64,000 nucleotides of DNA from an uncultured Parabacteroides sp. GTDB taxonomy: Bacteria; Bacteroidota; Bacteroidia; Bacteroidales; Tannerellaceae. The notes under the pieces were generated by a model. It saw nothing but the letters and a program-made list of their open reading frames with translations, searched no databases and was not told where the DNA came from. Below, in pieces: positions 53,392 to 62,163 of the stretch. The translations under genes and the position numbers were made by a program. Location of the stretch: positions 1 to 64,000 of the forward strand of contig CALCST010000031.1 of assembly GCA_937894065.1 (NCBI GenBank), written 5' to 3'. Every line of letters begins with the position of its first letter. Positions within the stretch are counted from its first letter, which is position 1.

Positions 53392-53545
53392 CCAATGAGG
53401 ATTTTTTGCCATAAAAAGTTATTCCACAAGCAAATAACAATTCTTATTTTATTCAATATATCAATAATTACTAAATTTATAATTCTCTTGGCTATAAACT
53501 TGATTTTTCCATATAAAGTTGCATTTTTGTAAAAAAATAATATAT

Positions 53546-53998
53546 ATGAATATTGGAAATAATGATCTAATAAGAATTTTTGAGGCATACTATAGATACA
53601 AGGAACTATACGGAAAGATGCCTATGGAGAGACTACGATACTGTATATATGCAGGTATTGCAGGCTTAGAGTGCGGCGAAAATGAGAAAAAAAGAATAAT
53701 AGAGGAAAGCATACTAGACTTTGAGTCAATTGCCCAAACTATCCGAGGAGTATATAACTCAGAATATTTGAGCCCAACAAATACTTATGCTAAAGCGGTA
53801 GAAAAAAATATCAAAACAAAAAAAGATATTCTATCATTAGATGAAGCCATAAAAGAGTATGGTCTACCGCGCCGCATAAAGGATCCAAAGTGGAGAAAAA
53901 TGAATCCATCTTTCCCTTACCATCAACCGACAGGCAATCGTGGAAAAGTATTAGTATATCGATCCGAGATTGAAAGTTACATAGAATCCAAGCAGTAA
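53546..53998 (+). CDS. Excisionase-like DNA-binding protein
   Basis: A 150-aa protein. The C-terminal 55 residues (LSLDEAIKEYGLPRRIKDPKW ... GKVLVYRSEIESYIESK) follow the layout of the helix-turn-helix 17/excisionase group, with an AlpA-like turn and a wing. The N-terminal half is helical and unassigned. The start at 53546 is preferred over 53519. It lies next to attR, where it may assist excision by the integrase. Confidence 0.65.
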   Translation: MNIGNNDLIRIFEAYYRYKELYGKMPMERLRYCIYAGIAGLECGENEKKRIIEESILDFESIAQTIRGVYNSEYLSPTNTYAKAVEKNIKTKKDILSLDEAIKEYGLPRRIKDPKWRKMNPSFPYHQPTGNRGKVLVYRSEIESYIESKQ

Positions 53999-54055
53999 TT
54001 TCTTTCAATTACTCTCTATTACCATATAAGCACAATACTAACCCAAAAAGCAAAC

Positions 54056-54077
54056 TGTTAGTACAATTGTTAGTACA
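54056..54077. promoter_or_regulatory. Right arm-type site, tandem GTTAGTACA
   Basis: Same pair of GTTAGTACA copies as at 48464-48486, in the same orientation, 51 bases from attR. Confidence 0.65.
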
Positions 54078-54088
54078 CCTCAACAAAA

Positions 54089-54116
54089 AAGGCTTTACGA
54101 TTAATCGTAAAGCCTT
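54089..54116. terminator. Bidirectional terminator inside the right end of the element
   Basis: AAGGCTTTACGA pairs with TCGTAAAGCCTT around TTAA, with A/T tracts on both sides, 12 bases before the tRNA 3' end. Confidence 0.85.
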
Positions 54117-54128
54117 AATTTTCAGAGG

Positions 54129-54202
54129 TGGTCCCACTTGGGCTTGAACCAAGGACTCCCTGATTATGAGTCAGGTGCTCTAACCAACTGAGCTATAGGA
54201 CC
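54129..54202 (-). tRNA. tRNA with CAT anticodon, probably tRNA-Ile2 (or elongator tRNA-Met)
   Basis: Minus strand. The cloverleaf folds fully: acceptor GGTCCTA/TGGGACC, D arm GCTC...GAGC, anticodon stem CCTGA/TCAGG with loop CTCATAA, T arm CTTGG/CCAAG with loop TTCAAGC. The anticodon is CAT. C4-G69 and C5-G68 match reported determinants for lysidine modification of tRNA-Ile2 by TilS; elongator Met tRNA cannot be excluded. CCA is not encoded. The last 44 bases are duplicated at attL, so the element uses this gene as its attachment site and keeps it intact. It includes attR (54128-54172). Confidence 0.9.
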
Positions 54203-54285
54203 GGGATTCAGAGGAACATCGCCCTCTGAAATCGGATGCAATATTACAACATATTATTGAATTATGCAAATTTATTTTGAAAAAT

Positions 54286-55411
54286 CTACTTTTCAGCAGC
54301 ATCAGAAGCTGCGAATTCCATCAGATAAGCCTTGATAAAACCATCAATTTTACCATCCATAACACCATTTACATCAGATGTTTGATAGTTTGTACGATGG
54401 TCTTTCACACGACGGTCGTCAAACACATAACTTCTTATCTGCGAACCCCATTCGATTTTCTTCTTTCCAGCCTCAATTTTAGCCTGCTCTGCCATGCGAT
54501 GCTTCAATTCTTTATCATACAAGATTGAGCGCAACTGGCGCATAGCGTTCTCACGGTTCTTTGGCTGGTCGCGTGTTTCAGTGTTTTCAATAAGGATTTC
54601 TTCCTCTTCTCCTGTATAAGGATCTTTAAACTGATAACGCAAACGCACACCGGATTCCACCTTGTTTACGTTCTGTCCACCAGCACCACCGGAACGGAAT
54701 GTATCCCATGAAATTGCAGCCGGATCAATCTTCACTTCGATTGTATCGTCAACAAGAGGAGTTACGAAAACAGAAGCAAATGATGTCATTCGCTTTCCCT
54801 GAGCATTGTAAGGAGAAACACGAACAAGACGGTGAACACCGTTTTCACTCTTCAAATATCCGAAAGCATAATCACCTTCAATATTGAAAGTCACAGTTTT
54901 TATACCAGCCTCATCACCTTCCTGCAAGTTGGCAATAGTAACTTTATATCCATTACTTTCGCCCCAGCGCATATACATACGCATAAGCATTGAAGCCCAG
55001 TCCTGACTTTCAGTTCCACCAGCACCGGAGTTGATTTTAAGAACACAACTCATCTGGTCGGCTTCCTCACGAAGCATATTTCTGAACTCAAGATTTTCAA
55101 CCAATTCCAATGCATGATTATAGCTATGGTCAACTTCTTCTTCAGAAACTATACCTTCTTTTACATATTCATAAGCAAGTTGCAACTCTTCAGCTGCGCC
55201 CTTTACTTCGTTATATAGTTCTATCCATTTCTTAAGGTCTTTAACCTTCTTCATCTGTGCTTCAGCACGCTTTGCATCTTCCCAGAAACCAGGGTCATGT
55301 GTACGAAGTTCCTCTTCTTCAAGCTGGATGGTCTTACCATCGATGTCAAAGATACCCCCTCAGCGCCTGCTCGCGCTCCAACACATCGTGTAGTTGGTCT
55401 GATGTAATCAT
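54286..55411 (-). CDS. prfB: Peptide chain release factor 2 with programmed +1 frameshift
   Basis: 374 aa after frameshifting. RF2 recognises UGA and UAA stop codons. The first 21 codons (55411 to 55349) end at an in-frame TGA (55346-55348). The site reads AGGGGG-TAT-CTT-TGA-C: an internal Shine-Dalgarno sequence (55355-55360) three bases before the slippery CTT, the same layout as in E. coli prfB. The second frame contains VSPYNAQGKRMTSF, the recognition region, and GGAGGQNVNKVES with the GGQ motif. It is transcribed from a consensus promoter 55454-55485. Confidence 0.96.
55346..55360 (-). promoter_or_regulatory. Programmed +1 frameshift site of prfB
   Basis: AGGGGGTATCTTTGAC on the minus strand (stimulator 55355-55360, slippery CTT, then TGA). 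It gives RF2 autocontrol: low RF2 favours the shift at the UGA. Confidence 0.93.
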
Positions 55412-55453
55412 AATTCTTTCTCTATTATATTATTGGTAAATAAAATTCTGCTA

Positions 55454-55485
55454 CAAAGATAGTGAAAGGTGAGCGTCGAGACAAA
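55454..55485 (-). promoter_or_regulatory. Promoter of prfB
   Basis: Minus strand: TTTG at 55482-55485, a 20-base spacer and TATCTTTG at 55454-55461. Confidence 0.8.
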
Positions 55486-55552
55486 TCATAAACTTGTTTT
55501 TGATTGATTCTACCGAAGCGCATCTTATCATTAGGAAAATATATAAATAAGA

Positions 55553-55615
55553 AAAGATCGGTATCTTTTTATAGAAATACTGTAATGTTTCTGAGAAAAG
55601 ATACCGACCTTTTTG
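55553..55615 (-). terminator. Terminator of the T9SS operon
   Basis: On the minus strand AGGTCGGTATCTTTT pairs with AAAAGATACCGATCTT around a 26-base loop, then TTTT. It closes the porP-gldKLMN transcript 28 bases after gldN. Confidence 0.85.
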
Positions 55616-55642
55616 AAGAAAATATTATTAGAAAAAACTTTT

Positions 55643-56719
55643 TTATCTGCGGCGTCGCACCGAACGAGTCGGAGTTGTATTTGCAGGTTTCGGAGCCTTA
55701 GTTTTAACCTTAGTTTCCTTTTCCTTGCTCTTCTCCGCTACTTCCTTCTCTTTCTTGGCTGCTTTCTTTGCATCCTTGCTATTTGCAGCTACAGCTGTAG
55801 TATCAGGCTGCATCCAAAGGGATTTTTCAAAAGTAACAAGCTGATTTTCTATCTTTTCCTGTTCCTTTTTCAAAGAATCTGGAGTCGGGCAATAAGCCTG
55901 AAGCGGCTGATTCAGCAAATTCTGAGTTTTGATAATATCACCCTCAAACATACGTCTGCGGAAATAATCATCATAAGTAAACGTCATGACATTGTTTGTG
56001 TTTGATGTCATGATATAAGTATTATTTATATAAGGACGTATAGATTCATAAGGAACCCAGAACATAGCCATTGTTGTCTCGCCTATATCTCCATTTGATG
56101 TAAGAATAGGACAAATAGCCAAAGTCTTCACATCGAATACTGAATTCTGCTGGTCGAAATACCAGGCTTCTTTCACATAATAAGACTTTACATCAGCAGA
56201 AGGGATATCGCTTTCATTAACTATGAAAGATGCAGGCTTATCACCTTTCGCCGGCACCTCATCATAAAAGATATGGAATCTATCAAGCAAATCCTTAAGC
56301 ACAACCTTGCGTGATTCACTGAAATCTTCATATCCGTCAAGATATTCATACACATCCAGCTTGTCGTCACATATCAGTTGAAATATGGTTGAGAACAGAT
56401 TCATCTGTCCGTTCATAGGCTGAGTGGGATAATACAAAGGAGCATTGGCTTCTTTGGTCAAATCAATCTGACGATATATAACACGCATCCAACGGGCATT
56501 TGATATATCCTGAGTCATTCGTTCGTTCAAATCAATAGCACGCACTGTCAGTTCAGGAAGGCCTTTATTGTCATCTTCCTTTGCACGTTCGCCACGCGAA
56601 GCCACCGGTGTTCTTCGGCGATTCTGATCAGACGAATTATCATCTTGTGCCATAACAGGCATTGAGGTAAACAAAGCTGCCACAAGAGATGCTATGTAAT
56701 AAATACGCTTCATATTCAT
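55643..56719 (-). CDS. gldN: T9SS protein GldN/PorN
   Basis: A 358-aa periplasmic component of the type IX secretion machine, forming a ring with GldK under the outer membrane. Signal peptide (MNMKRIYYIASLVAALFTSMPVMAQ), then the family core ITQDISNARWMRVIYRQIDL, AWYFDQQNSVFDVKTLAICPI, MAMFWVPYESIRPYI and DDYFRRRMFEGDIIKTQN. The C-terminal tail is Lys/Ala rich and low complexity (about residues 300-358). It is the last gene of the operon, 26 bases after gldM. Confidence 0.94.
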   Translation of the reverse strand: MNMKRIYYIASLVAALFTSMPVMAQDDNSSDQNRRRTPVASRGERAKEDDNKGLPELTVRAIDLNERMTQDISNARWMRVIYRQIDLTKEANAPLYYPTQPMNGQMNLFSTIFQLICDDKLDVYEYLDGYEDFSESRKVVLKDLLDRFHIFYDEVPAKGDKPASFIVNESDIPSADVKSYYVKEAWYFDQQNSVFDVKTLAICPILTSNGDIGETTMAMFWVPYESIRPYINNTYIMTSNTNNVMTFTYDDYFRRRMFEGDIIKTQNLLNQPLQAYCPTPDSLKKEQEKIENQLVTFEKSLWMQPDTTAVAANSKDAKKAAKKEKEVAEKSKEKETKVKTKAPKPANTTPTRSVRRRR

Positions 56720-56745
56720 TGTTTTCTTATCGAATATACTGTATA

Positions 56746-58314
56746 TTAATTCACTATTACTTCAATTGGTGAAATAGTACGTTCCTTGCCGTCAGGACCT
56801 TTTACCAGAACTCTGGTAATATAGAATCTTTTACCACGAGCCAAACGACGGATATAATCCTTCTGACGCTGAGAGAACTCTCTTCCCTGAGCAACTTCAG
56901 GAATAACATTTCCCATAGAATCGAAGAATGTTAGCTCGAAACTCAAAACCGTAAAAGGCACATTCAGCAAATCATCGTCGATAGCTGCCATAATTCCATC
57001 GGCACCGACCAAATCACGTTTCAACATCTTACCACCACGGAATTTCTTGACATTTCCGTTTGCATCCTTATATTCAATATAAGGCATTGGGTCTGGCAAT
57101 GCACGTACTCGGAATGATGTCTGAGCCATCTCAACTGTTCTGCCATCTGCCATTCTGGCTCTCACTGAAACTACTGCTTCTTTACCTACAGTAGTTGGTT
57201 TTGCCTCCCACACATCTCCATTTCGGGTCAATGTTCCGTTTGTCATTGTTGCAGTAACATTACTGCTTGGAACGCCCGGAACAGCAATTCTTAACGGATT
57301 GGAAATTCCGGCATAAAGAACATTCATCAAAGTAGGAGCAACAGTAGCACTAGGCTCTGTAACGAAATACTCACTCTTAAACGGATATTTCACCATTATG
57401 CCTTCACTGTTAGGCATCTGTATATATCCTTCGATAGGGAATGTACCTGTTGAACCTGCAGTTACAGTAAACAATCCTTCCTTATCTTCAGGTAACTGTT
57501 TGCCGTTGACAAATATCGAAGGTCTCTTTGTTGAATCGACAGCCGACAAAACAATATTAGCCTTATATTGTCCGCCACGCATAACAATCTGACTTTCCGG
57601 TATTACCTGAGCCTTTATCTGATTGACGCGATAATCACCCATATCAACACTGCTAAGCAAATAGCTGAGCACCTGACCCTCTATGTTTCGTATATCACTT
57701 TGCATTTTAGTAAGCAACGTGATAGAAGCAGCAACCGGCATATTCTCAAACAAAGCCTCTTCCCATTTACGGATATTAAGTCCAGGTTTGCGAGGAGCTT
57801 TTGTTGAAAGAGAAGCATCAATCACCGTTGTCATAGCAGAATCAATAACCATCTCACTCAAGAAACTTCTATAAGAATCTATTGCTTCACGCAAATTCTT
57901 TCCTTCTCCTGAAACAGGAGCCAGCATAACCCTTGTTGCAGCTTCCAGGTCATCTTTATGCTCAATGTTGTTTACATTTGCATTTTCACCATCTGCAATC
58001 TTGGCAATACGAACTTTCAAATCTTGAATATAATTGAACAAAGAATCGGATTTATCCGTTACTTCCTTGCCTTTCAAATACCATTCCTTAACCTTTTCAG
58101 GATTACTCTCATAGCTTGAATTCAAGGCATCGGCAACTATCTCGTTGCGATGAACAGAGTTGTCGATAGAAGCATGCAAACTATCTTCCACCAATTCAAA
58201 GCCATCGAGGACCTCTGACGATACATTCAGTGCCATCATTGCAATAAACACCAAATACATCAGATTAATCATCTTCTGACGAGGCGAATTCGGATTATTA
58301 GATATTCCTGCCAT
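56746..58314 (-). CDS. gldM: T9SS motor protein GldM/PorM
   Basis: A 522-aa inner-membrane protein whose single N-terminal helix (NLMYLVFIAMMALNVSSEVLDGF) sits in a GldL ring to form the proton-driven motor. The rest extends across the periplasm. It begins PRQKMINLMYLVF, a strong family hallmark. The domain with ISNPLRIAVPGVPSSNVTATMTNG and the end ITRVLVKGPDGKERTISPIEVIVN are also typical. It follows gldL by 24 bases. Confidence 0.95.
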   Translation of the reverse strand: MAGISNNPNSPRQKMINLMYLVFIAMMALNVSSEVLDGFELVEDSLHASIDNSVHRNEIVADALNSSYESNPEKVKEWYLKGKEVTDKSDSLFNYIQDLKVRIAKIADGENANVNNIEHKDDLEAATRVMLAPVSGEGKNLREAIDSYRSFLSEMVIDSAMTTVIDASLSTKAPRKPGLNIRKWEEALFENMPVAASITLLTKMQSDIRNIEGQVLSYLLSSVDMGDYRVNQIKAQVIPESQIVMRGGQYKANIVLSAVDSTKRPSIFVNGKQLPEDKEGLFTVTAGSTGTFPIEGYIQMPNSEGIMVKYPFKSEYFVTEPSATVAPTLMNVLYAGISNPLRIAVPGVPSSNVTATMTNGTLTRNGDVWEAKPTTVGKEAVVSVRARMADGRTVEMAQTSFRVRALPDPMPYIEYKDANGNVKKFRGGKMLKRDLVGADGIMAAIDDDLLNVPFTVLSFELTFFDSMGNVIPEVAQGREFSQRQKDYIRRLARGKRFYITRVLVKGPDGKERTISPIEVIVN

Positions 58315-58338
58315 TTTATTCCTTTCTATCTTATAATA

Positions 58339-59352
58339 TTACTGCTGTGGAGTAACATATGGATTTTGCTGATAATTCGCTCCATAGTGCGGTTGCTGAT
58401 ACATTGGCTGCTGATACATAGGTTGCTGCGGAGCCATATTTACAGTCATCGCCTGAAGCAGTCTTGAATAAACCTGATTCAACTGTGCCAGCTGTTGAGT
58501 CATTTTTTCTGTCTCACTCTTGAAAACAGAGCTGTCAACAACTGAACCGTTATACATATCTCTCATTCTTGCTATGCTTGCATTTATCTGTTCAAGATTT
58601 TCAAGCTGCATAGAGATTCCACGCATCTGAGCTTCATAAGCTGCATTCAATCCACTCATATTGCGGTTCAGAGATTCCATCTGCTGAACATAACCTTTAG
58701 AGTTGAGAGTTATATCATCTGAGTTTTCAGTAATATGCTGATAAGAGTTGAGCAATGTTGAAGAGACGTTAGTAAGCGAAGTTGTCACCTGCTTGAACTG
58801 TTCCATCTGTTCAGCCATTGTTGAAAGCTGTTCCAAGTATTTTTGTGTAGCTTCAGTCAGCTCTGCCATCTTTGAAATCTGTTCGGCTGCGCCACTCAGT
58901 TTCTTGATACTGTCAGACAAATTCTTTGTATCTTCTTCTGTTACATTCAAACCTAAAGAAGCCGCAGCATTTGCACCGCTGACAGTTGAAGCTGTTCCTT
59001 GCATATTTATAACTGTACCACCGGTATTTACAATACTATTCAAACCTGAATCTCCTTTAGAAAAATCCGGACGGTCAAGCGGGTTCTTTGATTTCAAAAC
59101 AGGGAACACATCTTCCCAATGATATTCATCTCCAGGACGTTCGAAAGCTGATATGAAGAACACGGCAGCTTCAGTAAGCATCGCAACAAACAAAATCTGA
59201 TTTGCGTATGGCAAGTGCAAAAGTTTGAACAATGCACCGATAATTACAATAGAAGCGCCCCAGCTATAGCAGAAATTCAACACTCGCTTTCCCTTTTCGC
59301 TGGAAAGGAACATTTCCATTATGTTTTTATATCTTCTATATTTCTTTCCCAT
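58339..59352 (-). CDS. gldL: T9SS motor protein GldL/PorL
   Basis: A 337-aa inner-membrane protein forming the pentameric stator around GldM. Two membrane helices at about residues 22-40 and 48-67 (YSWGASIVIIGALFKLLHLPYANQILFVAMLTEAAVFFIS) carry the conserved Glu/Gly region. A long coiled coil (residues 140-300) follows, and the C-terminal 30 residues are Gln/Pro/Tyr rich (QQPMY repeats). It follows gldK by 76 bases. Confidence 0.95.
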   Translation of the reverse strand: MGKKYRRYKNIMEMFLSSEKGKRVLNFCYSWGASIVIIGALFKLLHLPYANQILFVAMLTEAAVFFISAFERPGDEYHWEDVFPVLKSKNPLDRPDFSKGDSGLNSIVNTGGTVINMQGTASTVSGANAAASLGLNVTEEDTKNLSDSIKKLSGAAEQISKMAELTEATQKYLEQLSTMAEQMEQFKQVTTSLTNVSSTLLNSYQHITENSDDITLNSKGYVQQMESLNRNMSGLNAAYEAQMRGISMQLENLEQINASIARMRDMYNGSVVDSSVFKSETEKMTQQLAQLNQVYSRLLQAMTVNMAPQQPMYQQPMYQQPHYGANYQQNPYVTPQQ

Positions 59353-59428
59353 TATAATATATGTTTTAATGTTGTCTGATATTTTTATGATAAAGATTGT
59401 CCAACCTATTTAGCCGGACAATCATTTC

Positions 59429-60853
59429 TTATTTCTTTCCTTTTGAGAAACCGATTTGTGTACGCACACAGCGGAATCCGATATATGAACGTGTTTCGTT
59501 CTGATATTCAAAGCTTCTCATATCTGAACGTATGAACTGGGAAACATCCTTCCATGAACCGCCACGAACAACCTTCTTCTTCATTGCATAAGGATCTTCC
59601 TTAGCTGCATTATAACGTAACTCAGGATTCATATCACTCATCTGACTCGGACCTGACTCAGAAAAGGCAGTTGATGTCCATTCCGAAACATTACCAGCCA
59701 TATCATACAAACCGAAATCATTTGCTGCAAACGAAGCAACACGCGATGTAATCAAATGTCCGTCTTCAGTATAATTTCCTTTGCCAGGTTTGAAGTTTCC
59801 AAGGAAACAACCTTTTCCACTCTGCAAATCATCTCCAGCCCAAGGATATTTGTTTTCATTCTTTCCTGTGCGGGCTGCATATTCCCATTCTCCTTCAGTT
59901 GGTAAACGGAACGGCTCGATAACCTGTCCGGCAGGCAAAACCAAAGATTGCTTATATAAATTTGTACGCCAAACGCAGAATGCAGTCGCCATTTCCCATG
60001 AAACACCAACAACAGGATAGTCATCATATCCCGGATGGCTGAAATACATTCTCATATACGGCTCATTATAAGCATTGTTGAAATCATTCACCCAACAAGT
60101 TTCATCAGGATAAATATTCACCATGCGAGTATGAAGGAAATCCCACGGACCACTCAACGGACGAGTTATAGTTTCATTAACGATATTTCCCTCATCATCA
60201 ATATAAGCAGTATCTTTTGATATCATAACAACCTCATTCGGGTCAACCTTGACATCTGTGTTACGCACTCTGTCCTCAGGGTTCAGACGATACTTGCGCA
60301 ATGCTGCTGAAGTGTAGTCATACCATTCATACTTATATACCATCTGCTTTGGGTCAAGCTGTTTCTCTCCTGTTACAGGGTTTGTATAATACACACTTTC
60401 AATAGCACGTATTTCATCTTCATTAGCTCTCTTCCAAGGAATAGGACGGCTCCAGTCAAGATGCGGAGTTACAGGTTCGCCATATTTATCTTCTGTAATC
60501 TTGAACAAGTCATTTCCTCCATAAGCAGGATCGGCAAGACGTTCTCTGATAATTGAGTCGCGCACCCAATATACAAATTGTCTGTATTTTGCATTTGTTA
60601 TTTCCGTTTCATCCATCCAGAATGCATCAACGGAAATTCCTTTTGTTTCAGGATTTATACCCCAAATTGAATCTTTATCAGATGGTCCCATGTCAAAAGC
60701 ACCACGCTTAACCAGAACCATACCATAAGGCGCCGGCTCGTTAAAAGCCATACCTCTGACACCTACAACTTCTCCACCTCCACCGGAAAGAGACTTGCCG
60801 CATGATGTAAGCAGCGACGCCACAGCTATTAGTACTACTAATAATTTTTTCAT
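59429..60853 (-). CDS. gldK: T9SS lipoprotein GldK/PorK
   Basis: A 474-aa lipoprotein (lipobox LLTSC, Cys18) with a formylglycine-generating-enzyme-like (FGE/SUMF1) fold. It forms the outer ring with GldN. Typical blocks: MVLVKRGAFDMGPSDKDSI, AFWMDETEITNAKYRQFVYW, FRLPTEGEWEYAARTG, GLYDMAGNVSEWTSTAF and VVRGGSWKD. The Cys pair of the FGE active site is not obvious, as in other GldK proteins. It starts 3 bases after the porP stop codon. Confidence 0.95.
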   Translation of the reverse strand: MKKLLVVLIAVASLLTSCGKSLSGGGGEVVGVRGMAFNEPAPYGMVLVKRGAFDMGPSDKDSIWGINPETKGISVDAFWMDETEITNAKYRQFVYWVRDSIIRERLADPAYGGNDLFKITEDKYGEPVTPHLDWSRPIPWKRANEDEIRAIESVYYTNPVTGEKQLDPKQMVYKYEWYDYTSAALRKYRLNPEDRVRNTDVKVDPNEVVMISKDTAYIDDEGNIVNETITRPLSGPWDFLHTRMVNIYPDETCWVNDFNNAYNEPYMRMYFSHPGYDDYPVVGVSWEMATAFCVWRTNLYKQSLVLPAGQVIEPFRLPTEGEWEYAARTGKNENKYPWAGDDLQSGKGCFLGNFKPGKGNYTEDGHLITSRVASFAANDFGLYDMAGNVSEWTSTAFSESGPSQMSDMNPELRYNAAKEDPYAMKKKVVRGGSWKDVSQFIRSDMRSFEYQNETRSYIGFRCVRTQIGFSKGKK

Positions 60854-60856
60854 ATA

Positions 60857-61804
60857 CTATAATATACGTACGCTTTTATGCTTGTTTTTACCTGTTTTCG
60901 TTTTATTCAGCTTAAGCCTGTATTGAACAACAATTTCATGGCTTCCGCTTGTGACCTTTCGTATTGCCGTTGTAGGATAACTGTAAGAATATCCAACCTG
61001 AAATCTTCCCAGTTTAGCTCCAAGCAGCAAGCCGACAGATTCGCTTATTCGCCAAGATAAACCTCCACTGAACATTTTATTATATTCCAGCCTTGCTGTT
61101 ATATCCGCATGAAAATTCGTCAAATCAGTAAGCAGAAAAACAGACGGCTGCAACTCATATAACGGATTTTTTAATGTTATATTGTATCCACCCATTAAAT
61201 TTAACACACTTCCTATGTAAGTATATATATTTTCCTCGAGCTCAAGCACCGGAGAGTTAATATGAGTGAAACCTATTCCTGCATAGAACTTTTTATGTGT
61301 ATAAAACAAACCTGCATTCATGTCTAAAGCCATAGACTGCACTTTGGTTGTAGGGAAAGCCGGGTCAACCTGTTGATGATAGTCGCTGGATGGAATATAA
61401 ATACTATCACCGCTGAATGATTGGTTAACCACTCCTATTTGAAGTCCACCACTGAGAACTCCGCCAAAAAGTTTGTATTTATAAGCATATTGCAATCCAA
61501 GATGAGTATTCTGAAACAAACCTATACTCTCTGTGAACACATTAAGTCCAACGCCATGTTGCGTTTTTCCTATTTTAAAAGGCATATCAGCCGTAACGAA
61601 GAAAGAACGCGCTGCATTGGGAAATCCTAACCACTGTTGATTGAAAAGTGCCAGGATTTTCATATCCTCAGTTGAACCTGCTGCTGCCGGATTATAATAG
61701 TTTGTGGCAAGGAAATAATGACTTAAGGCTGCATCATACTGGGCTTTCACTCCTAATACACTGGTTAGCAGTCCTAAAAATATAAAACATATTAATCTTT
61801 TCAT
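60857..61804 (-). CDS. porP: PorP/SprF-family T9SS outer-membrane protein
   Basis: A 315-aa outer-membrane barrel that heads the T9SS operon. The start at 61804 gives a signal peptide (MKRLICFIFLGLLTSVLGVKAQ); the frame continues to 61876 but without family support. Blocks SHYFLATNYYNPAAAGSTEDM and FNQQWLGFPNAARSFFVTADMPF match the PorP/SprF family, and GRFQVGYSYSYPTTAIRKVTSGSHEIVVQYRL is the usual end. PorP proteins help attach surface adhesins and the secretion machinery. Three bases separate it from gldK. Confidence 0.93.
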   Translation of the reverse strand: MKRLICFIFLGLLTSVLGVKAQYDAALSHYFLATNYYNPAAAGSTEDMKILALFNQQWLGFPNAARSFFVTADMPFKIGKTQHGVGLNVFTESIGLFQNTHLGLQYAYKYKLFGGVLSGGLQIGVVNQSFSGDSIYIPSSDYHQQVDPAFPTTKVQSMALDMNAGLFYTHKKFYAGIGFTHINSPVLELEENIYTYIGSVLNLMGGYNITLKNPLYELQPSVFLLTDLTNFHADITARLEYNKMFSGGLSWRISESVGLLLGAKLGRFQVGYSYSYPTTAIRKVTSGSHEIVVQYRLKLNKTKTGKNKHKSVRIL

Positions 61805-61871
61805 CTCCTGTGCCGTCACTTTTGTATATATTATACTACAATAACGTATATTTTTCCGTAATATTATAAAA

Positions 61872-62034
61872 CTCAAGTTTCACAAGCTCAAATTCCACAG
61901 TTAACGAGTCAACAAGAAAACGAGTTGACAAGATATTATAGATAATTCAAGTACAATATAACTGTTATTTAACCTTGTCAACTTATATCTGTAGCCTTGT
62001 CAACCTTTATACTGAGTAATTTGTAAAACTTAAG
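61872..62034. repeat. GTTGACAAG-family long hairpin repeat, third full-length copy
   Basis: Outer arms CAAGTTTCACAAGCTCAA (left) and TTGTAAAACTTAAG (right), ACGAGTTGACAAG and ACCTTGTCAACTTATA inside. The centre differs from the two near-identical copies. Confidence 0.82.
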
Positions 62035-62163
62035 TAACTTTACAAATACAAAATTACTAATAAAATGTGATAAACAGAAAAATACGGTAAAGTTATTGGA
62101 AATGCGTAGGTTTAAGGGACATCTTTCGCGGAATAGAATGCTAGTGGAAAGAGGTGTAAAATG

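Larger units (their letters stand above)
48305..54172. mobile_element. tRNA-integrated element with integrase, Rep protein and OM-protein cargo
   Basis: A block of about 5.8 kb between 45-bp perfect direct repeats (48305-48349 and 54128-54172) that correspond to the 3' part of a CAT-anticodon tRNA gene. Contents: tyrosine integrase, serine recombinase, lipoprotein, outer-membrane barrel, Xre regulator, NUMOD3-like small protein, Rep_trans-like replication protein, excisionase-like protein. No capsid, portal, Zot-like, relaxase or type IV secretion gene is present. No GTTGACAAG repeat occurs inside, although these are frequent outside. It could be an integrative plasmid, a satellite that borrows a helper, or a filamentous-phage relative. 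Confidence 0.88.

Noticed and set aside
48305..54172. A complete filamentous prophage
   Set aside because: Only the Rep-like protein resembles such phages. Coat, minor coat, Zot/pI assembly and secretin genes are not visible.
54286..55411. prfB as a frameshifted pseudogene
   Set aside because: The break is at the known programmed site (AGGGGG, CTT TGA C), and the rest of the gene is intact.
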